This document shows positions 12,572-22,184 of a stretch of 64,000 nt of DNA, in pieces. The position numbers and the translations under genes are program-made. The stretch covers positions 1-64,000 of the forward strand of contig NZ_VLIY01000008.1 in NCBI RefSeq assembly GCF_007489285.1, in the 5' to 3' direction. The notes below the pieces were generated by a model. The model had not been told where the DNA came from. It was given only the letters and a program-made list of their open reading frames with translations, and did not search any database. Positions within the stretch are counted from its first letter, which is position 1; each line of letters begins with the position of its first letter. The stretch comes from Skermania sp. ID1734 (GTDB lineage Bacteria > Actinomycetota > Actinomycetes > Mycobacteriales > Mycobacteriaceae).

Positions 12572-13396
12572 GTGACCGAGACGTCCACCGCCAGGCGGAG
12601 CACCCGGGTACCCGGACCGCTCTCGTCATGGTTGGAGGCGACCAACCGTCGGCCCGAGATCATCGAGTTGGTTCGGCGTGCGCGTGCGATTCTGCCCGGC
12701 GATCCGTCGTTCGGTGACCCGCTGTCCACCACCGGCCCCGGTGGTGCCCGCGCCGTGGCACGTGTCGCCGACCGGTTCGTCGGTGACCATCCCGGTGCTG
12801 CCCGGGAACTCGGACTCGGCGCGCTGCAGGTGTGGCAGGCGGCGCTCGAACGGGTTGGGCGCGGCAAAGGCACCACCGAAGTAACCATTGTGTTCACCGA
12901 CCTGGTGGCGTTCTCGAGTTGGTCGCTCGCGGCCGGCGATGAAGCGACGCTGGAGCTGCTGCGCGAGGTGGCGAAGGCCATCGAGCCGCCCATCGTCGAG
13001 CGTGGCGGGCACGTCGTCAAGCGCCTCGGCGACGGTGTGATGGCGGTGTTCGCCTCGGCTGATCGGGCCGTGCAGGCCGTCGTCGCGGCGCGCGAGAACT
13101 TGGCGAAGGTGGACGTGAACGGATTTCACCCGCAGATGCGGGTGGGTATCCACACCGGCACGCCGCGAGAGATCGGCGGCGACTGGCTCGGGCTCGACGT
13201 CACCATCGCCGCGCGGGTGATGGAGGCAGGGGGAAACGGCAACCTCATGATTTCGGCAGCCACGCTCGATGCGCTGGCGCCGAACACGCTCGAGGAACTG
13301 GGGCTGACCGTGAAACCGTACCGGCGCAGCTTCTTTGCCGCGCCGCTGCAGGGAGTGCCCGAGGATCTGCGGATCTTCACGCTCAAGGAGGCGTAG
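12572..13396 (+). CDS. Class III adenylate/guanylate cyclase
   Basis: Soluble single-domain nucleotide cyclase of 274 aa; residues 1-100 form a helical N-terminal region without membrane segments. In the cyclase domain the two metal-binding aspartates are Asp110 (VFTDLVAFS) and Asp154 (RLGDGVMAVF), with the purine-selecting Lys at 150. The transition-state pair, normally Asn and Arg in VNxAAR, reads DVTIAAR, so Thr211 replaces Asn while Arg215 is kept. Activity may be reduced or may need a partner. The gene ends inside thiD on the other strand (14-nt convergent overlap). Start GTG 12572 is leaderless-type. Confidence 0.9.
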   Translation: MTETSTARRSTRVPGPLSSWLEATNRRPEIIELVRRARAILPGDPSFGDPLSTTGPGGARAVARVADRFVGDHPGAARELGLGALQVWQAALERVGRGKGTTEVTIVFTDLVAFSSWSLAAGDEATLELLREVAKAIEPPIVERGGHVVKRLGDGVMAVFASADRAVQAVVAARENLAKVDVNGFHPQMRVGIHTGTPREIGGDWLGLDVTIAARVMEAGGNGNLMISAATLDALAPNTLEELGLTVKPYRRSFFAAPLQGVPEDLRIFTLKEA

Positions 13397-14264
13397 GCGC
13401 GCGCATGCCGTCCCCTGCTTCCACGGGGTTGGCGCGCAACCGCCACAGCGGTGACACCGGCCCGTGTCCGGCGCCCAAGTCGTAGGCGTCAGCCAGGCAG
13501 CGGGTGACCCACTCTTTGGCGAACTGCACCGCGTCGGGCACCGAATAGCCATGGGCGAGCGCGCAAGCAATTGCCGCGGCCAACGTGTCACCGCCACCGT
13601 GGTCGTTGCCGGTAGCTATCCGGGGCGAGGTGAACTCGTAGAACTCCTCGCCGTTGAACAGAATGTCGGTGCTGGTGGCCGCGGAGCGCAAATGGCCGCC
13701 CTTGACCAGCGCCCACCGCGCTCCCATCTCGTGCAGTTGGTGTGCCGCCTCGCGGGCGGACGCGTCATCAACCACGTCGATACCCGTGATCAGGCGGACT
13801 TCGTCCAAATTCGGTGTCACCACAGTGGCGACGGGAATGAGCGCGTTCCGCACCGCATCGAGGGCTTCCGGGTGCAGCAACGGATCACCGTGCATCGACG
13901 CGCACACCGGGTCGACGACGAGTGGAATATCAGTGCCGATACCCAATTCAACACAAACCGCCGCGACCGCCTCGATGATCCGCGACGACGCCAGCATCCC
14001 TGTCTTCGCCGCGCCAACACCAATGTCGGTGACCACGGCGCGCACCTGATCGGCAACCACCTCAGGGGGAATTTCGTGAAAACCGCTGACGCCCACCGAG
14101 TTTTGCACTGTTACGGCTGCTACCGCGACGCAAGCGTGCACGCCGAGCAGTGCCATCGTGCGCGAATCAGCCTGAATGCCAGCACCACCACCTGAATCCG
14201 TTCCGGCGATGGTCAGGACTCGGCGCGGCGTGTCGCCGGGGCGCGGAAGCGGAAGCAGCTGCAC
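13383..14264 (-). CDS. thiD: Hydroxymethylpyrimidine/phosphomethylpyrimidine kinase ThiD
   Basis: Phosphorylates HMP and HMP-phosphate for thiamine synthesis. The 293-aa product has RVLTIAGTDSGGGAGIQAD at the N-terminus, AVTVQNSVGV, AKTGMLAS, VVDPVCAS, TPNLDEVRLI, ALVKGGH and the C-terminal DHGGGDTLAAAIACALA (catalytic Cys/Asp region of the ribokinase fold). GTG 14264 gives an N-terminus that lines up with the remembered M. tuberculosis protein and lies 7 nt after TAGGGT; GTGs at 14273 and 14297 are alternatives. The 3' end overlaps the cyclase gene tail-to-tail. Confidence 0.93.
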   Translation of the reverse strand: MQLLPLPRPGDTPRRVLTIAGTDSGGGAGIQADSRTMALLGVHACVAVAAVTVQNSVGVSGFHEIPPEVVADQVRAVVTDIGVGAAKTGMLASSRIIEAVAAVCVELGIGTDIPLVVDPVCASMHGDPLLHPEALDAVRNALIPVATVVTPNLDEVRLITGIDVVDDASAREAAHQLHEMGARWALVKGGHLRSAATSTDILFNGEEFYEFTSPRIATGNDHGGGDTLAAAIACALAHGYSVPDAVQFAKEWVTRCLADAYDLGAGHGPVSPLWRLRANPVEAGDGMRAPTPP

Positions 14265-14271
14265 AGCCGTC

Positions 14272-14277
14272 ACCCTA
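14272..14277 (-). promoter_or_regulatory. -10 element of thiD, leaderless geometry
   Basis: TAGGGT fits TANNNT and ends 7 nt before GTG 14264. It would place the transcript start at the start codon and excludes the upstream GTGs. Confidence 0.45.
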
Positions 14278-14303
14278 TGCGAAGCGTGAACCCCCACCCT
14301 CTG

Positions 14304-14367
14304 CCGTGATCATGAGGAAATCTACGCATCCGCCAGGAGTGCGCGCACGATTTGCTCATGATCACGG
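14304..14367. repeat. 19-bp inverted repeat with palindrome in the loop
   Basis: CCGTGATCATGAGGAAATC (14304-14322) and GATTTGCTCATGATCACGG (14349-14367) are complementary except for one position. The 26-nt loop ends in the perfect palindrome GTGCGCGCAC (14339-14348). There is no U-tract, so it is not an obvious terminator; it may be a protein-binding site or a dispersed palindromic repeat. Confidence 0.75.
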
Positions 14368-14596
14368 GCCGGCCGGGTGGTGCAGGCCGAGTGATACACG
14401 CGACATTGTCGGACCAATTGCCCGGTGTTCGCCTACGGTGGAGGTAACCGGTGCGCTTCGGCGCCACCGTTGCGTCGTAAATCATCGACTTCTTTTGCGG
14501 CGATCGATTTTGCCACCTGGCAATCTCGCCCACCTGTGCTGTCCACCAACTGCGCCACACGTGCGCGTTCGGTCCGGCACACATCGAAAGGCCTAC

Positions 14597-15907
14597 ATGA
14601 GCACCACAACTTTTGCTGCGCTCGGCGTGCGAGCACCGCTCGTCGAGGCGCTGAGCGCTATCGGAATCAGCGAGCCCTTCCCGATCCAGGCGGACACCCT
14701 GCCCGATTCCCTTGCCGGACACGACATCCTCGGCCGCGGCCGCACGGGCAGCGGCAAGACACTGGCCTTCGCCATTCCCCTGGTGTCGCGGCTTGTGGGA
14801 TCTCCCCGACGGCCGAACCGGCCGACCGGACTGGTGCTGGCACCCACCCGGGAATTGGCTACCCAGATCGCCGCCACCATCGAACCACTGGCCGCCGCAC
14901 ACAAGTTGACCGTCACTACCGTCTTCGGCGGCGTGCCCCAGCAACGCCAGGAGCGGGCGCTGCGTGCGGGCGCCGATATCGTGGTGGCCTGCCCGGGCCG
15001 GCTGGAAGACCTGAAAAAGCAGGGACTGGTCAGCCTCGACGACGTCCGGATCACCGTCCTCGACGAGGCCGACCACATGGCCGATCTAGGCTTTCTCCCC
15101 GGCGTCACCCGTATCCTCGCCGCAACCCCGGCGGATGGACAGCGATTGCTGTTCTCGGCCACGCTCGACAACGGCGTCGACAAGCTCGTCAACAGATTCC
15201 TGCGCGACCCGTTGCGGCACAGTGTCGACGACGAGACGTCGCCGGTCGCCGCCATGACGCACCATGTCTTCGCGGTCGACGGAACGGCCGGCAAGCAAGC
15301 CGTCGTGCGCAAGCTCGCCGCCGGTAAGGGGCGCCGGATCCTGTTCACCCGCACCAAACACCAGGCCAAGAAGCTGGCGAAGCAGCTCACCCAGCAGGGC
15401 ATCCCGGCGGTTGACCTGCACGGCAACCTTTCCCAGGGCGCCCGCGACCGCAATCTCGCGGCGTTCGCGGCCGGGACCGTGCGAGTGCTCGTGGCTACCG
15501 ATGTCGCGGCGCGCGGTGTGCACGTCGACGACGTCGAGCTCGTGGTGCACGTCGACCCGCCCGCCGAGCACAAGTCCTACCTGCACCGCTCGGGCCGCAC
15601 CGCGCGCGCCGGCAGCGCCGGCGACGTGGTGACACTGATGCTTCCTGACCAGCGCAAAGAACTCTCGGTGCTGATGCGCCGTGCGGCCATCGACGCGAAG
15701 CCGCAACCGGTCACCGCCGAGTCGGCGGCACTGCACACCTTGGTCGGACCTACCGCGCCCTACGTCGCGCCGCAAACAGCGACGCCGCCCCAACGGCGCA
15801 GCGGCAGCGCGACCGGACCGCGCCGCGGCTCAGCGCAACGACGCGGCCACCAGGCGGGCGCTGCGCGGCAGCGTCGCAACCGCAAGCCCGCCCGGGTCGC
15901 CAGCTAG
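14597..15907 (+). CDS. DEAD-box RNA helicase (RhlE-like)
   Basis: ATP-dependent RNA helicase of 436 aa. Motifs in order: Q-motif region (FAALGVRAPL...PFPIQADTLP), motif I GRTGSGKT, Ia PTRELATQ, II VLDEADHM, III LFSATL, the second RecA domain with VLVATDVAARGVHVDDV, and VI HRSGRTARAG. The last 45 residues are rich in Arg, Gln and Ala, a basic tail likely to grip RNA. ATG 14597 has AAAGG nearby; the frame is open for another 149 codons upstream but without homology. It ends 2 bp from the thiC stop on the opposite strand. Confidence 0.93.
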   Translation: MSTTTFAALGVRAPLVEALSAIGISEPFPIQADTLPDSLAGHDILGRGRTGSGKTLAFAIPLVSRLVGSPRRPNRPTGLVLAPTRELATQIAATIEPLAAAHKLTVTTVFGGVPQQRQERALRAGADIVVACPGRLEDLKKQGLVSLDDVRITVLDEADHMADLGFLPGVTRILAATPADGQRLLFSATLDNGVDKLVNRFLRDPLRHSVDDETSPVAAMTHHVFAVDGTAGKQAVVRKLAAGKGRRILFTRTKHQAKKLAKQLTQQGIPAVDLHGNLSQGARDRNLAAFAAGTVRVLVATDVAARGVHVDDVELVVHVDPPAEHKSYLHRSGRTARAGSAGDVVTLMLPDQRKELSVLMRRAAIDAKPQPVTAESAALHTLVGPTAPYVAPQTATPPQRRSGSATGPRRGSAQRRGHQAGAARQRRNRKPARVAS

Positions 15908-15908
15908 G

Positions 15909-17733
<1,825 letters not shown>

Positions 17734-17872
17734 TGATGTGTGCGGCTGTACGGTCGCCAGGTTAGCCCAATAACACCGGGTCCAAAACGCTCCGCGCGAC
17801 AACAGCCGCAACCGCCGCTATAGTGGCGTAGGTCACATATTGGTTACGAACACCGCGGTGGGAGCTTCGAAC

Positions 17873-18202
17873 ATGTGGGCGGACGGCCCTACTGCTGAAG
17901 TCAGCAACAATCAAGGTCAGAGCAGGTTCGAGCTGCGACTCAACGGCGATCTCGTCGGCATACTCGGCTATTACGATTTCGACTCGCCGCCGGGTCGCCG
18001 GGCGGCCCGGCACGCGACGGTGTCGTTCATGCACACGGTCATCACCGAGGACTTCGGGCACCGTGGCCTCGCCGCAGTTTTGGTCCGCGGCGCTTTAGAC
18101 CACGCACGCGCGTATGGCTGGAAGGTGCGCCCGGTGTGCACCTACGTGCAGCGATTCGTCAACGAGAATCCGAACTATCTCGAAATCATCGTGCCGGTAT
18201 GA
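17873..18202 (+). CDS. GNAT-like N-acetyltransferase (YidJ/Acetyltransf_CG type)
   Basis: Small protein of 109 aa with the compact GNAT fold of the YidJ/Acetyltransf_CG group: FELRLNGDLVGILGYYDF, FMHTVITEDFGHRGLAAVLVRGALDHA (acetyl-CoA loop) and a VRPVCTYVQRF strand ending NPNYLEIIV. The substrate is unknown. ATG 17873 is chosen because GGGAG lies 9 nt upstream; TTG 17840 and GTG 17858 are possible longer starts. Its stop overlaps the carboxylesterase ATG (ATGA), so the two are co-translated. Confidence 0.82.
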   Translation: MWADGPTAEVSNNQGQSRFELRLNGDLVGILGYYDFDSPPGRRAARHATVSFMHTVITEDFGHRGLAAVLVRGALDHARAYGWKVRPVCTYVQRFVNENPNYLEIIVPV

Positions 18203-19707
18203 CGGCCGGTTCCGGGGTAGTCGAGACGCACAGCGGACCGGTCCGCGGAACCAGCACTTCAACCGTCGCTACCTGGAAAGGCATTCCGTACGCCGAGGCG
18301 CCCGTCGGTCCGCTGCGATTCCGTAGCCCGCAGCCGCGCGCCCCGTGGACCGAAGCGTTCGACGCGACCAGGTTCGGTCCGTGTGAACCCCAGGGCCGGC
18401 TGGCCGTGATCGACCTCGGCGCCGACGTCCGCATGGACGAGGACTGCCTGTCGGTCAACATCTGGGCGCCGGTCAACGCGTCGAACAAGCCGGTGATGGT
18501 CTGGATTCATGGCGGCGCCTACTTCCGCGGCGCCGGCAGCCAGCCGCTCTACGACGGCACGCACCTCGCCGAGAACGGTGACGTGGTCGTGGTGACGTTC
18601 AACTACCGGCTCGGCCCGTTCGGTTTCCTCGATTTCAGTTCGCTGGATGGCAGTTTCGACTCGAACGTCGCCCTGCGGGACATGATCGCCGCGCTCGAAT
18701 GGGTGCGCGACAACATCGCAGGGTTCGGCGGGGATCCAGCAAACGTGACGCTGTTCGGTGAATCCGCGGGCGGCGGGGCGGTGACCACGCTCATGACCGT
18801 CCCGGCCGCGGCCGGGCTGTTTCACCGGGCGATCGCGCAGAGTTCGCCCGCAACATCGATGTACGGCGTCGACAGGGCGGCGGGCGTAGCCGAAAAGTTC
18901 TGCCACATTCTCGGCGGCGTCGATCGGTTGCGTTCCGCGTCGGCCGACGAGCTCTCCAAGGCGGGCGACGAACTGTTCACCGCAATACCGGAGGCCAGTC
19001 CAGGAATCCTGGCGTACGCACCGGTCGTCGACGGCGACCTCGTGCCAGACTCACCGGTCAACGCATTCCGTGCCGGCGCGGCACATCCGGTGCCGCTCAT
19101 CATCGGCAGCAACAAGGACGAGTCGTCGCTGTTTCGGTTGATGAAGTCGCCGCTCATGCCGATCGACCCGGAGATCATCCGATCGATGTTCGGCGAAATA
19201 GCCAAGGAGCAGCCGGATCTGGAGCTGCCGACCGAACAGCAACTGCTCTCGGCGTACCAGTCACTCTCGCCGCTGCAGGTCGGGTTGGGCATCACCCGCG
19301 ACTTCGGCTTCCGGCTGCCGACGCTGTGGATCGCCGAAGCGCACAGCCAGCGGGCTCCGACCTGGCTCTACCGATTCGATTACGCCACACCGATGTTCAA
19401 ACTGCTGCGGATCGGTGCGACGCACGGCAGTGAACTGGCCTATGTGTGGGGCAACATCAAGCACGGCCCGAAAGACATCACGTACAAGCTGGGCGGGCTG
19501 AAGTCGGCGAAGAAGCTGACCAAGCGGCTGCAGCAGCGGTGGACGAGTTTCGCGCACAACGGAATACCCGACACCGAGCCTGCGTGGCCCGCGTTCGATC
19601 AGGAGCAGCGAGCGACGCTGGTGATGGACAAGCAGGACCGGATCGACCACGACCTTGACGGAACGGTGCGCAAAGCGTGGGGCGACCAGGTCATCGCCTT
19701 CGGCTGA
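18199..19707 (+). CDS. Type-B carboxylesterase
   Basis: Serine esterase of 502 aa. The nucleophile motif is GESAGGG and the oxyanion loop is WIHGGAYFRGAG; further family blocks are EDCLSVNIWAP, NYRLGPFGF and a likely acidic residue in SNKDESSLF. The catalytic His is in GATHGSELAYVWG. No signal peptide is visible, so it is probably cytoplasmic. It hydrolyses carboxylic esters of unknown identity. It follows the acetyltransferase with a 4-nt overlap and is convergent with def. Confidence 0.92.
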   Translation: MTAGSGVVETHSGPVRGTSTSTVATWKGIPYAEAPVGPLRFRSPQPRAPWTEAFDATRFGPCEPQGRLAVIDLGADVRMDEDCLSVNIWAPVNASNKPVMVWIHGGAYFRGAGSQPLYDGTHLAENGDVVVVTFNYRLGPFGFLDFSSLDGSFDSNVALRDMIAALEWVRDNIAGFGGDPANVTLFGESAGGGAVTTLMTVPAAAGLFHRAIAQSSPATSMYGVDRAAGVAEKFCHILGGVDRLRSASADELSKAGDELFTAIPEASPGILAYAPVVDGDLVPDSPVNAFRAGAAHPVPLIIGSNKDESSLFRLMKSPLMPIDPEIIRSMFGEIAKEQPDLELPTEQQLLSAYQSLSPLQVGLGITRDFGFRLPTLWIAEAHSQRAPTWLYRFDYATPMFKLLRIGATHGSELAYVWGNIKHGPKDITYKLGGLKSAKKLTKRLQQRWTSFAHNGIPDTEPAWPAFDQEQRATLVMDKQDRIDHDLDGTVRKAWGDQVIAFG

Positions 19708-19713
19708 GCCCGA

Positions 19714-20304
19714 TCAGTCGTCGTGCCCGAACGGATCCGGGCCTTCCCCGGGCACCCAGCTCAAACCCGGCTTGCCCCAACCGTTTCGCTTGATCGCCTT
19801 TTTCGCCGCGCGGGCGTTGCGCCCGATCAGCGTGTCGGTGTAGAGGAAGCCGTCGAGATGGCCGACCTCGTGCTGCAGCATCCGCGCAAAGAACCCCGTG
19901 CCCTCGATGGTGACCGGTTCGCCCTTGGCGTCGGTGCCGGTGACGCGAGCCCAGTCGGCGCGCCCTGTCGGAAACTGCTCGCCGGGCACGGAAAGGCAAC
20001 CCTCGTCGTCGTTCTCGGGGTCGGGCATGGTTTCCGGGATCTCCGACGTTTCCAGGACCGGGTTGATCACCTCGCCGCGGCGCATCACCTGCTGGCCGTT
20101 CTCGTCGCGATCTGGGCAGTCATATACGAACAACCGCAAGCCAACTCCCACCTGGTTGGCGGCCAATCCCACGCCGTTCGCGGCGTCGAGAGTGTCGTAC
20201 ATGTCCGCGATCAGGTCTGCGAGCTCCTCCGGCGACTGCGTCACTTTCTCGGTGGGCTGATGCAAGACGGGATCGCCGACGATGCGGATGGGAAGAATCG
20301 CCAT
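19714..20304 (-). CDS. def: Peptide deformylase
   Basis: Removes the formyl group from nascent proteins. The 196-aa product has all three metalloenzyme motifs: [13 protein letters not shown] (Cys103) and QHEVGH (His145, Glu146, His149). The C-terminal extension to about 196 aa is normal for mycobacterial-type enzymes. ATG 20304 is preferred over TTG 20313 because the conserved N-terminus is [15 protein letters not shown]. A TATCCT hexamer ends 8 nt upstream and no ribosome binding site is seen. Confidence 0.96.
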   Translation of the reverse strand: MAILPIRIVGDPVLHQPTEKVTQSPEELADLIADMYDTLDAANGVGLAANQVGVGLRLFVYDCPDRDENGQQVMRRGEVINPVLETSEIPETMPDPENDDEGCLSVPGEQFPTGRADWARVTGTDAKGEPVTIEGTGFFARMLQHEVGHLDGFLYTDTLIGRNARAAKKAIKRNGWGKPGLSWVPGEGPDPFGHDD

Positions 20305-20312
20305 GGTCGGCA

Positions 20313-20318
20313 AGGATA
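20313..20318 (-). promoter_or_regulatory. Possible -10 element of def
   Basis: TATCCT fits TANNNT, ending 8 nt before ATG 20304; the transcript would have almost no leader. Confidence 0.35.
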
Positions 20319-20526
20319 CTGCGAGTTAGCCGCGCCACTTTCGCCCTGCTCGTCACGCTCGCGTCACACCGCGATTACGACGCGCCGTCGAAGTCGATCT
20401 TTGTGCCGCGCAGAACGTGATTGAATGTCCGTCGAACAACAATCGTGTGATTCACCAGCGGCCGAGTGATCGGTTTGCCGAACACGCGAGGGCACGACAA
20501 ATTTTGCGGACTTTTCGAGGAGTGCG

Positions 20527-20850
20527 ATGGACGGCGCAGCGGCACGTAGCCGGAATCAGCCCGCAAACGGGGGACGGTCCGACAACGAGCGCGGCGAGGA
20601 CGGCCTCACCCGGCGTGAGCACGACATCCTGTCTTTCGAGCGGCAATGGTGGAAGTACGCCGGCGCCAAAGAAGAAGCGATCAAGGAACTCTTCGACATG
20701 TCCGCCACCAGGTACTACCAGGTGCTGAATGCACTCGTGGACAGTCCGGAGGCGCTCGCCGCGGATCCGATGCTCGTCAAGCGGTTGCGCAGACTTCGCG
20801 CCAGCAGGCAGAAGGCGCGCGCGGCGCGGCGGCTCGGCTTCGAAATCTAG
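20527..20850 (+). CDS. DUF3263 family protein
   Basis: Small actinobacterial protein of 107 aa. After a polar N-terminus of about 27 residues comes the DUF3263 domain: LTRREHDILSFERQWWK, IKELFDMSATRYYQVLNALV, then a basic tail (KRLRRLRASRQKARAARR). The middle resembles a helix-turn-helix, so DNA binding is possible but unproven. A clear GAGGAG site precedes ATG 20527. It lies between def and the LytR_C gene, the same order as Rv0430-Rv0431 as I recall it. Confidence 0.87.
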   Translation: MDGAAARSRNQPANGGRSDNERGEDGLTRREHDILSFERQWWKYAGAKEEAIKELFDMSATRYYQVLNALVDSPEALAADPMLVKRLRRLRASRQKARAARRLGFEI

Positions 20851-20869
20851 CCGGTGCGCTCTAGTCAAC

Positions 20870-20875
20870 TAGGGT
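20870..20875 (+). promoter_or_regulatory. -10 element of the LytR_C gene, leaderless geometry
   Basis: TAGGGT fits TANNNT and ends 7 nt before GTG 20883. This favours that GTG over GTG 20877. Confidence 0.4.
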
Positions 20876-20882
20876 CGTGGAC

Positions 20883-21410
20883 GTGACAAGTCCGAATTCG
20901 CCTAGCGACGGGCCACCGCTGCGCGCGCTGGCAATGGTCCTGATTGCGTTGGGAATTGTGTTCGGCGGCCTCGGCGCGATGTCGCTGTCCAAATCGACCG
21001 CCAACAATTCGTCCGCCGTTGTCACGCCGAGTGTCATTCCCGCCAGCGGAACCGCGAACGTGCCGTCGGCGTCAGCGACGGCGACGGCGAGCGCATCGGC
21101 CACCGCCACTGCCGCGCCCACGGGAACCGTCGACAAGTCGATACCGGTGCGGGTGCTGAACAACACCACGGTCAGTGGGCTCGCGGCGCGCACGGCCGAC
21201 AAGCTGCGCGCGCAGGGTTACAACGTCACCGAGGTCAGCAATTACAGCACCGGCGATATCCCGAAAACGACTGTCTACTACAGCAATTCGTCGGGTGAAA
21301 AGGCGGAAGCCGAGGCCATCGCGCAGTTGCTCGGCGCCTCGGCCCAACCCCGGTTCGCGGGAATCGCCAACGCCTCGCCGGGCGTGATCGTCATCCTCGC
21401 GGGTCCGTAA
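20883..21410 (+). CDS. LytR C-terminal domain protein (VirR/Rv0431-like)
   Basis: Membrane-anchored protein of 175 aa: a short cytoplasmic tail, a single membrane helix (ALAMVLIALGIVFGGLGAM), an Ala/Ser/Thr-rich linker, and a LytR_C domain (IPVRVLNNTTVSGLAARTAD, then GYNVTEVSNY and GVIVILAG). The M. tuberculosis counterpart, VirR, affects envelope vesicle release and interacts with LytR-CpsA-Psr proteins; a cell-wall role is inferred. GTG 20877 would add two residues. Confidence 0.86.
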   Translation: MTSPNSPSDGPPLRALAMVLIALGIVFGGLGAMSLSKSTANNSSAVVTPSVIPASGTANVPSASATATASASATATAAPTGTVDKSIPVRVLNNTTVSGLAARTADKLRAQGYNVTEVSNYSTGDIPKTTVYYSNSSGEKAEAEAIAQLLGASAQPRFAGIANASPGVIVILAGP

Positions 21411-21514
21411 CCGAACCGTCAGAACGAACCGGCAGAACGAACCGCCGACGGGCCAACTGCGGCCACAGTTATGATCATGTCCACCTGCTCGCCACCTCCC
21501 GAAGGAGCGGTTTG

Positions 21515-22159
21515 ATGGCTTTGCGTACAGTTCGGCTCTCGTCTCGCATTGTGGTTCCGGTCATTGCTGTCGCCGCCCTGGGGCTTGCCGCGTGCAGCAA
21601 CGGTCAGGAGGCCTCCAACAAGCAGGGGGGCGGTACGCCGTCGGTGTTTACCAGCGCGCCCGCGCCGGGCGGCGCCAGCGGCGGCGAGACCACCGAGCCG
21701 TCCGAAAGCGCGGGTGTCACCAGCGAGCCGGGCCAGGGCGGCCAATCGGTCAGCACCGAACTGAAGGACGCCAAGGGCAAGGCGGTCGCCAACGCGACGT
21801 TCACGCAAGAAGGCAGCTACGTCCAGATCAAGATCACCGCGCAGGGGCTAACGCCGGGCCTGCACGGCGTGCACGTGCACCAGGTGGGCAAGTGCGAACC
21901 GGATTCCACGGCGCCGAACGGCGGCGAGCCCGGCGACTTCATGTCTGCTGGCGGGCACTACCAGGCACCCGGTCATACCGGAACTCCGGAGAGCGGCGAG
22001 CTGACCACCCTGCAGATCCGCCAGGACGGCAAGGGCGAACTTGTCACCACCACGGACGCCTTCACCGTGCAGGAGATCAAGGCCGACGGTGGCCACGCGC
22101 TGATCATCCACGCCGACGCCGACTCGGGTCCGCGGGTGGCGTGCGGCGTCCTCAAGTAA
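21515..22159 (+). CDS. sodC: Cu/Zn superoxide dismutase, lipoprotein
   Basis: Extracytoplasmic superoxide dismutase of 214 aa with signal peptide and lipobox LGLAAC, then an Ala/Gly/Pro-rich spacer. Copper ligands are in GLHGVHVHQVGKC and AGGHYQAPGH, with another His in ALIIHADAD; the Cys in GKC should pair with that in RVACGVLK. Compared with the M. tuberculosis enzyme as I remember it, the segment between HADAD and RVACGV is about 28 residues shorter. ATG 21515 has GAAGGAG 7 nt upstream; the TTG one codon earlier is less suitable. Confidence 0.93.
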   Translation: MALRTVRLSSRIVVPVIAVAALGLAACSNGQEASNKQGGGTPSVFTSAPAPGGASGGETTEPSESAGVTSEPGQGGQSVSTELKDAKGKAVANATFTQEGSYVQIKITAQGLTPGLHGVHVHQVGKCEPDSTAPNGGEPGDFMSAGGHYQAPGHTGTPESGELTTLQIRQDGKGELVTTTDAFTVQEIKADGGHALIIHADADSGPRVACGVLK

Positions 22160-22184
22160 TTCCTATGGCACCTAGCTAGCCGCC

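Larger units (their letters stand above)
14265..14596. other. 332-bp divergent intergenic region, thiD / DEAD-box helicase
   Basis: No convincing gene. The left end holds the thiD promoter. A long inverted repeat occupies 14304-14367. The remaining 230 bp would be a long 5' untranslated leader of the helicase gene, a common feature of cold-regulated RNA helicases. I recognise no riboswitch in it. Confidence 0.6.

Noticed and set aside
14150-14596. Longer helicase protein starting at 14150
   Set aside because: The upstream part crosses thiD and the inverted repeat and has no helicase similarity; the Q-motif region starts right after ATG 14597.
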